From assembly GCA_001465935.1 (NCBI GenBank), contig LNKV01000010.1:310001-374000 (forward strand): a DNA stretch of 64,000 nucleotides, read 5' to 3'. Under the pieces are notes generated by a model. The model was given only the letters and a program-made list of their open reading frames with translations, did not search any database and had not been told where the DNA came from. Of this stretch, positions 56,299-64,000 are shown one piece after another (position 1 is the first letter of the stretch; every line of letters begins with the position of its first letter). The translations under genes and the position numbers were made by a program. The DNA is from Clarireedia homoeocarpa. Taxonomy: Eukaryota; Ascomycota; Leotiomycetes; Helotiales; Rutstroemiaceae.

Positions 56299-58545
56299 GG
56301 CTGCTATGAAATTTGCAGGGAGATACCTCTACGGATTTCTAAAGAATGGTACAAACTGCATCGCTGAAATCAATCAAAGGGACGGAGCATTCATATACAC
56401 ATTTCAATCTCCACACTTTTACGTTTACATGGGCTACTGTAAAGGTTAACCCCTATACCCGTTGAATGGGTCCAGAATTTCAAGACATGACCGCAGGCGC
56501 CTCCAGGTAGCAGAATTAGAAGTAAACAGCACAATGATGTCAGTTTACACAAAGCATCCAGCTACCAAAGTAGCATTCGGGAGGCTACCGAGGCCTGCAG
56601 AAGTTCAGCTCGTCGTCATTATCATCGGATTACATCGACGTTGTCCCGACCGTTGGTCACTCTTCACAAAAAGTTCTGCGGACTGTCTCGGAGCTAGGAG
56701 TAGCCCACCCAATTTCTGCACTCTAAGCGAACAGAATGCAAATTAAATTCGGAAAACTGTTGCCAAGACTCCGGTGCACGAAGGTGGCTTGCGTGCAGCA
56801 GCTCTCAAGTAAGCATAAATCTATCTCCGCAGCCCTCTCTTCAAACTCTTGCTCGCAGATCATCGCCATCTCAAGAAGTGGCATCAAATAGTTCCATGCG
56901 AGCTCGTTCTCGGTTACCTAACATGGTGACCTCGCTTCTCTGGAAGATATGCAGTCAGCATGCTGTACAAAAACAGGAATTTGAGGGGTAATGAATGCTA
57001 CGCTACCTCGTGTTGATTTTTCTGACCAGAGATCAAATATCAGAATCAACGGAACGCGGCGGAAGTTAGATCGTGGATAGAAAAGAGGCTTGAATTGCAG
57101 GTAAGAGAATATAATTGGTGATCAGGATTGCAATCCCGGACGAAGTCTTAACTAGGTGACGCTTACATAGGAATATCATCATGTGACAAGCACATGACTC
57201 AACATTGATCTTTTCTTCTGTAGGTAGCCGGTAGACTTTTGGTGGCGTGACTTTTTTTCTTGGTCAGTAAGAGGGGCGCCTGATCCGGCTCTCACATCAT
57301 CATTAATCAATTTAACCTTGGGTATTATGGACTGATTTTGCTCGCCGAGCTCGGATTGGTCTGGCTCACTGCCGTTACGTACGGAGTACATCATCTTTCG
57401 ACCTGTTCTTCACAACAACGGGCTTGTGTGCTAAAATTCATCTGAAATCGCCGAATCTCGAATCCAAGGATACTCATTCTTTGCTGTATATATCAGCCAG
57501 CTGGTTTGTGAAACTTACAGCACTTATCCTTGTGATAACATACTGCACCGATAGAGCAAGAGATCTGGATATAAGGGCCAGATCTCGTCCCAGCTCATAA
57601 AGTACGGTGAGCTTTCTCACACCTTGCTTGACGAAGCAGAGTCGACCATCAGCTTCTTCACAAGGTTCGGTGCCCTTTTTTTTGGCTGCAGTAGCGGATC
57701 CATTTGTGTTAATAAGACCAAACATTGAATGACTTTTCCCCTGTGCGTTGACAATATAGCATTCGCCAATAACATGCTAATTTTTGCTAAAGATAGGGCT
57801 GAAGCTTCGCGATATAAGCCTCAATAACTTTACTACTTGCGTCTCTATACCGGCTTCGCATTACTTAGCATGCTGCTGTCACTGCCCTAACGGTGCGTGC
57901 TTTGAAGCATTCCAGATTACGTGAAGAGAAGGAAGAGGCGCAGCTTGGCTCCTTACGTGAATGTATGTCGATGAAAAGTGGGAATAGCATTCAGAAAAAA
58001 GTGTACATACGAACACACAGTAGCGATGGCCAGACTTTTGAACCCCCATTCATCGAAGAAGTCAATCTATCGTGGGGGTTCTGCTTGGAATGTCTTCAAC
58101 CAGTGGCCATACGAGTTCTAGTATGTAGTCGAGCATCATCAACATTCTTGTCACCCCGGTAACCTACTTTCAAGATATGAAGGGTCTAGCCATCTTTCTC
58201 ACAAATTGATAGATGCTTCCATCCACAAGATAAAAATCACAATCAACGAAAACATATCGGCTATGAAGATCATAAGATAGTTCAAAAGAATAAATCTGTA
58301 CAAAAGAAAGTCGGGAACAAATGGCCCTTGTGTGTTCCGCAGTCCATGGATGCTGTAACGCCAGCTAATATGCAAAATGAGGTGGGTATCATAAATGTCG
58401 TCCTTCTCTTCCGCTCCCCGCTAATTCCGGCCCCAAAATCAAATCATACAACAGTCCGCTCTCCGATCCCGTCCAGCATCGACCCTGATTTCCCCATATA
58501 CCTCTCCTAACCAATGAGCGCCTCTCCTTTCAATCCCACCGAGAT
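56299..58545. other. Gene-poor interval
   Basis: More than 2 kb without a gene that I can support. A minus-strand frame of 83 codons at 57474-57725 has an ATG (MFGLINTNGSATAAKKKG) and a basic/Cys-containing start but is short and unrecognised. Other open frames are shorter or have no ATG. Confidence 0.45.
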
Positions 58546-58920
58546 CTAGCTTCGAAAACTCCTTCGCTTCTTCTTTCCTCCCTTTTCTGGTACCATGAGT
58601 TCCTCATAGTATGGATAGCCCATCCTGATCGGAGGCTTCACTTCCTCCACATCTACCCTTCCGCCATCTCCTATCTTGTCCGCGGCATTTAGTGATCGAT
58701 GCCTATGTGACTTTCGTGGTGAGGATGGAGATGAACCTCCTGGGAATGACGAGAATGATTTGCGTGATCGGGGTCCGGAGGACGAGGATGATGTAGAGGT
58801 AGAGGTAGTGGAATCTGAGAGTTCAGAGTTTGTTCTTGATTGTCTTTTCGACGGGCACCGATCTCTAATGCCTCTGCTGGACCTATGGCGTTGGTTCGGT
58901 GATGAACTTGTGTTACCCAT
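58546..58920 (-). CDS. Small Ser/Arg-rich protein with a probable N-myristoylation signal
   Basis: 124 residues from the ATG at 58920. It begins MGNTSSSPNQRHRSS, which fits the N-myristoylation consensus (Gly2, small residue at 6, then basic residues that help membrane binding). The centre is a Ser/Thr run; the C-terminus has a more ordered stretch (VDVEEVKPPIRMGYPYYEELMVP) and a Lys/Arg tail. An upstream in-frame extension lacks an ATG. It may be a plasma-membrane-associated adaptor, but no family is recognised. Short length makes the call uncertain. Confidence 0.55.
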   Translation of the reverse strand: MGNTSSSPNQRHRSSRGIRDRCPSKRQSRTNSELSDSTTSTSTSSSSSGPRSRKSFSSFPGGSSPSSPRKSHRHRSLNAADKIGDGGRVDVEEVKPPIRMGYPYYEELMVPEKGGKKKRRSFRS

Positions 58921-61900
58921 CTTGAACTGTATTTCCCTTCGTCTTTTGGCTGGTGTGCGGTTGGTTGACTGATGATGAGTGAGCAACTACACACTTCATG
59001 TAATCCTCGATATAACCTGGTGATATATAGTTTGTATGAGTGTTCTGCTCCCGAATTGTCGGTAAGTCGATGCAAGCATGTTTATGTCAACAGCAGCCAC
59101 AGCCCTTATATTAATACTGCTCACCCCCTCAGTCCGCTTCCGCGGATCCTGGTCTGACGCCGAGCATCTGGTGTGGACTAGACTATGTGATCGAAACATC
59201 ATGAGAACAAAGAAAAAAAAGGAAGGATCTAAGGCTACGTCAACTCCACTTTGTCTCGGTGATTCATGGTTCATCAAATAAGCCAGGGGTGTTTCCCACA
59301 GGCACGTTTTACAGTACGGTCCAATACGCTCTCTATACGCGGGATCGGCGCAAGGCTGAGTCCGTAAATCCGTCAGAGCCATGCACCAAGTCTTGCGAGT
59401 CCGAGATCCGTTTCCCGTAATCCGAGATGGTGTATAAACTCCACGCGTGATTGGCCACTTCTTAAACGCAACATATTGTGGACTGTTTCTTCTTCTTTTT
59501 GTTTCGAGAACTTGTGAAAGGGCCCCATAGCTACGGCCGGAAACGGGAGAATGAAGAAATCGAACGTGTCAAATCGCGCAGCGACAACAAGCAAAAACTG
59601 CGAGAGAAGGGTCTGGCTCGAAATTTGCTGTTCGGATTGCTGGTCTGGTCTGTCAAAAAATGCACGCACGGGAGATGTCTTGTCAGTCTGCCCCCCTTAA
59701 GTCAGCTCTAGAAGAATGCCTAATTGGGAACGAGGGCTGAATGCCGATATACGATTAAGCTAGGGGGAGCGAGAGTCATTCATCTTACTGTACTTGTAGA
59801 TGTATTTGCCACGAGCGTGGGCGACATACCACTGTGGGACAAATCGGATCGCTCGCTTGTGCTGTGCCTGAGGTCGATCTTAAGAATCACGTACCTCATA
59901 ATGCCAAACCAGAACGGCCAGAACGGCAGGATCAACATTCTCTCGTCAAACACTTTCCCCTCGAACTCTATCCATCCGTATTTTTCTCGCGAATACGAAC
60001 CGAATACGGCCGAAGTGCGAATAACTTCATTATTTTCTCTCCCCACTTCGTCTTGCACTGTCTAATATCCTCCCGCGACTAGACCGTGCATTAGTTGGTT
60101 GCGAAAAAGCAAAACTTGTTGCACGATTAACCTCAAACGTGGTCGGAAATGACTGATTGAGCGGACTGTTCGCTGTGTGGTCAGAGAATCATGCTAAACT
60201 CAAGTGGCCCGACCTTCGAATATCTCCTGACATCTGGCCCAAATAGTGTTTCGTCGGTACTTCCCCTTACTTCGTACAGAACTACTGTAACATAAAAGAT
60301 GCCGATCGTCCTCATACCGAAATCACTAGCAAAAGAGGTCGCAGATCTTTCTGTGCTTGCCCTCTATGTCTCGGCACTGCCGCCTACGGTAGGTAACTGA
60401 CCCCTCGGTTGGGGGACCAGAAAGCAAATCACTGGGTTCTCCATGTATCAATCTCCGAGATACAGATGTTTCGTTGGAATCCTAGTCCCGACTCAGAAAA
60501 CAGGATGGTTCTTATTATCAGGGAGCAAAATCGTTCACGTTGTCACATAGATACCGTCAAGATTATGGCTGGGGAGAATTTGAGTGTGGGGTTATATTGT
60601 CGACTATTAGTTGAGATGAGCTTTGTTCAGTATGGGCTCAGTGCTGCTAGTTAGGGACACAAGTAATGGCTGGGTGAGTTGATGGTGCTCTTGAGGAAGG
60701 CCACGCACAATATGCATGACTCGCAGTGTGATGAAGCAAGAAGTGCTCTGTATATTGTTTGGTATGTGGATGGTGAGATGCCGACAAAGAAGCAGTGTGG
60801 TGTGGTAGTTGGGACGCTCGGCGGGGGGTGCTAAGTATAGTCTCCTACTGCCCCATATTGGTGATCTAGCATCCCTTTATCAGTGTCCTACCACTCAGCA
60901 TAGGACTCTCTGGATATTTACTGCCAAGGCTTACACTATTTACCAGTACATCGTTCCAATAACAAAGGTGGATACTATATATTCAGGTAAGTATATCGGA
61001 TAGTGTGTGTACCTCCTTACGGTCTATCCGAGCTCTCGTACCGAATGCGAGCTGTATACGGTCAGTTTGAGTCAAACTCATGCGGGGTGAAGATGAACAG
61101 GGCAGTAACATCTGCTAGACTCATGCATGCTTCCTAGCCCACATTATTGATTAGGAGTCGCTGTATTTAGTAAATTGTCCGAACAGCATGTTGTGTAGAG
61201 AGGTTCTAATTAACTCTCATCGAGAGTGTCGACTGGCTAACGGGCGTGGTCCTGCTACAGCGTCTGCGGCTGTAAAAACGGGACTTGCAAAGGAGCTCTG
61301 CGAACCGCCTCCGCAAGCACTTGGAGTCTGGCGAGGTAAGCTCGGGCAACATTTGAAAAGTATGAAAGGCTCCATCACAATTGAGAGGGGATGTTTCCTG
61401 TGCCCGAATAGTCCAGCTATACTACCGACCACTGGTTTCAGAAGACAAGGGTCAATCACCTTCTGGCACTGGTCTTTCGGCCAATGGCTGCTGAAAAATC
61501 ATACTCCGTTCTATTACAACTTTCTAATGGACCAGTACATTGACTGCATCACATAGATTCTCCTCGCGTGATCTTTGGCGCAAACAGAGGCGGGCTAGGT
61601 AGTAAGTAACCAGTGTCATGAGCTGTCTTACTCCGGGAATAGATTATCATGCGAAGTAACGTGTCTTCTCTGCCAGATGACCCAAATGCATCTGATAGAA
61701 CTAGCCAACTTTCTTAACGAAGGACATCCTGAAATTATGACCTTCATCGCACCCCCCAAGGTGGTTTGCATGAGCTATGGACTTGTATTGTCAATTACAG
61801 CATTGAGCAACCTCTCTCTCCTTCACAGAATGAGCACTTTACTGGTATGATGTGAGCTTCTGGTGTTAAGCTGGTAAGCCACGTCAACGAAACAGCAGAC

Positions 61901-62058
61901 CCAACAAGAAGCTAAGGCCTAGGGCAAATCTTGAGAATCGTAGCAATGGAGTTCAACTAATCAGAATTCTTATAACGGCCCCCTCTTCTATCCAAGTCTC
62001 AACTACCTTATACAGAGAGCCAGCCCTTTCAAGTTCATTAACATCCACCCTCTAATCC
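58921..62058. other. Gene-poor interval
   Basis: About 3.1 kb without a recognisable gene. Several frames of 60-130 codons occur on both strands (for example 59724-60065 plus, 61188-61556 plus with ATG start MLCREVLINSHRE), but none shows a known domain or a supportable exon chain. Confidence 0.4.
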
Positions 62059-63821
62059 CTACTTCCCATCTCCCGCAGCCATTTCCAAAATCTCCCTCAC
62101 CTGCTCCTTGGTCGTCACCGGCACCGGATTTGTGGCCAACCACCTATCCTTGAGACAATTCTCCGTCAAAACATCGAATTTATCTCTTCCAACGCCTACA
62201 TCGTTCAGTTTTCTCGGCAACCCCAATTCTTCGACTATGGCTCCAATGGCATCGCCTGCGTCGGCTGTTTCTTGCGAGAGACCTCGTTTTTCTAGCACGC
62301 TTTTGACGGGGGCTTCGGCCCAGAGGAGGGAGAGGATGGTTTTTGGCGGTTTAAGAATGAGGGAGGGGTTGTTGGTTGCATGGGCATGGCGAGCGTTGAA
62401 TTTGAGGACATGGGGGAGGAGGATGCAACTAAAGAGGGAGAGGGTTAGTATGTGGGTTTGGAGTTATGGTGGCTAATTTAGTGTCGAGCTCTAGAAGACT
62501 GCTTCTAGCGAATATGCTATAGGGTTGAAGGAGAGAAGTAAGACGCAAGGTGAAGAACAACAAAAAAGACAATATCATATGAAAAGCGAGATCTTGCTAG
62601 GAAATAGAAAAAGGCTAAATTTAGGAAAGGAAGACGTGACGTCTTAGTAGCAATATACCTTCCTAAAAAGATGAAAGGGAGGAAGGCTTCAAGAACGAAA
62701 ATGACTTGCAGCCAGAGGTGAAGAATAGATCATCAATCACCAAAACACGCAAGTAAATCTTAACTCACCTCGTCTCTCCATGTCCCACTCCCAACGGCCC
62801 CAGTTGATGACCCATCCCATGACTCGCCCCCATCTGCACCCCATTCCCTAATCCCTTCATCGCCTCCACCACCCCCCACATACTCCTCATCCTCGCCTCC
62901 CTATCCTCCTTATCCCCTTTCGTAACGAGCAAACTCTCCACCAATAACCTCAACCCCTTCCTAAACTCCTCCTCCCCATCGCTCCTCCCCTCCCTCCCCA
63001 GATATCCCAACCCCTCTACACAATGATCCACGGCCCTCAAACCCGAACTCAACCACACACTCTCTGGCGTACTTATACATAGCTCGGGATCTAGCACTAC
63101 AATCTCCGCGCCCATGTCTCCGTCGCTGAACATCACCTTCTGCTGGCTCCGCGTGTCGGTTGCACCGGCAAACGTCGAGTACTCGCCTCCGGATAGCGTG
63201 GTCGGGATGTTGATCAGGGGGATCTTACATGCGTTGACTTTCCTCCCGCTGCGGCTTACCTCTTCGGAAGAGAGTTGCGCTAGCTCGTCATGTGTCGAGA
63301 CGTTGTTTGCGAGGGCCTGGGATTTGGAGAGAGTGTGTTAGTTTATGTGGAAAATTGTTCCACAAACACATACACACACAAATATACAGATTTCACTCCC
63401 GAAGAAGCACAGAAAAGAAAAAGGAAGAAACATTAGAAACCAAGAAAGAACCCACCAAAGCAACCACCTTTCCCCCATCAGTCAAACTCCCCGCGCCCAA
63501 CGTGACCAACGCATCCGCCTCACACTCCCTCGCATCGCGCACCACTTCAAGGACCTCACCCCATGGCGTATGGCTCCGAATACCGAACCTCACGCCCGCC
63601 AACTGCAGGCCATGGTCCGGATCATTCAGCGCGCGTTTCAGGGCCACGAAATTCGGCGTCTTGCTGATGGAGGCTGAGACGATGAGATACGGTTTGTGTG
63701 CGTGCAGAGTGTGGATGAGGTGGTGGGCGACGGCGCGCGGGAAGGGAACACCGGAGGAGATGTGGGGTTTGGGTTGGGTGGGGATGAAGGGGGTGAAGGA
63801 TTCTTCGGGGAGGGGGGACAT
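62059..63821 (-). CDS. Maleylacetate reductase / iron-containing alcohol dehydrogenase
   Basis: Three exons (63821-63456, 63316-62769, 62428-62059) give 427 residues. The Rossmann part has LVTLGAGSLTDGGKVVAL (glycine-rich NAD motif), then LINIPTTLSGGEYSTFAG and SGLRAVDHCVEGL, and the metal-site segment GASHGMGHQLGPLGVGHGET, all typical of maleylacetate reductases. They reduce maleylacetate to 3-oxoadipate in catechol and hydroxyquinol degradation. Introns are 139 and 340 nt; the second is unusually long for this window, yet phases close and the joined GETSCILLPHVLKFN is a family motif. The gene seems complete. Other iron-dependent alcohol dehydrogenases are possible. Confidence 0.9.
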
Positions 63822-64000
63822 TGTTTTCTGTTTTGAGGAATGGGTGCGTTGTGTATTTGCTCGGTTGCGGAAATGGTGGTAACTTAACAGGTAACAATTT
63901 CTACGTTGTCGAACTCCGTCGGGTTGCGAAAGAATATGTCTCGATTGACACATGACCTCACCTACGCCACAGTACCATTGATTGGGGCATGTATATCTAA
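63822..64000. other. Upstream region at the window edge
   Basis: Promoter and leader side of the maleylacetate reductase gene. No other coding signal. Confidence 0.5.

Noticed and set aside
57474..57725. Possible small secreted or retroelement-derived protein
   Set aside because: No signal peptide, no retroelement motif and too short to support.
61188..61556. 122-codon plus-strand frame with ATG
   Set aside because: No domain, no partner exons and not distinguishable from chance open frames in this gene-poor stretch.

Overview
The window looks like nuclear DNA of a filamentous ascomycete. Genes are split by many short introns (about 46-180 nt, GT...AG, often with a CTAAC-like branch site), and the conserved proteins (PKC1, CCT1, Rieske protein, ALG3, prolyl-tRNA synthetase, GMF, EIF1AD-like) read as fungal orthologues. 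HET and AIM6-like relics also point to Pezizomycotina. A leotiomycete such as the Sclerotiniaceae is my guess from gene style only. I assembled gene models by hand by following the reading frame across introns, and checked that every spliced model sums to whole codons.

Layout. 0.8-4.3 kb: two low-complexity basic/Ser-rich orphan proteins on the minus strand. 4.3-8.4 kb: no convincing gene, but a GGATT microsatellite. 8.4-14.1 kb: a JEN-type monocarboxylate transporter, a 16-bp minisatellite, an NAD(P)-binding Rossmann protein and a sugar-porter MFS protein. 14.9-18.5 kb: poorly understood or decayed coding-like sequence. 18.5-26.1 kb: a second Ser-rich repeat protein, a four-exon GMF gene whose first coding exon is only the ATG, an aldo-keto reductase and an acidic probably nuclear protein. 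26.6-29.5 kb: a small mitochondrial protein, ALG3 and an EIF1AD-like S1 protein. 29.8-37.6 kb is an accessory island: an AIM6-like phosphodiesterase pseudogene, a duplicated fragment of it, an intact BCS1-like AAA ATPase, an arylamine N-acetyltransferase, a HET-domain pseudogene and a GNAT acetyltransferase. 38.3-54.3 kb is a conserved block: BSC6-like MFS protein, acyl-CoA dehydrogenase, PKC1, prolyl-tRNA synthetase, CCT1 and Rieske protein. 54.8-56.3 kb: a secreted berberine-bridge-type FAD oxidoreductase. 56.3-62 kb: nearly gene-free, with one small, possibly myristoylated protein. 62.1-63.8 kb: maleylacetate reductase / iron alcohol dehydrogenase.

The genes do not form one pathway. The most striking structure is the 29.8-37.6 kb island. 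Its two pseudogenes keep one reading frame over roughly 0.9-1.2 kb while collecting five or more and ten internal stop codons respectively, with almost no frameshifts. That pattern suggests substitution-driven inactivation, for example repeat-induced point mutation or prolonged relaxed selection, next to intact detoxification-type and AAA-ATPase genes. I did not find a clearly new multi-gene system.
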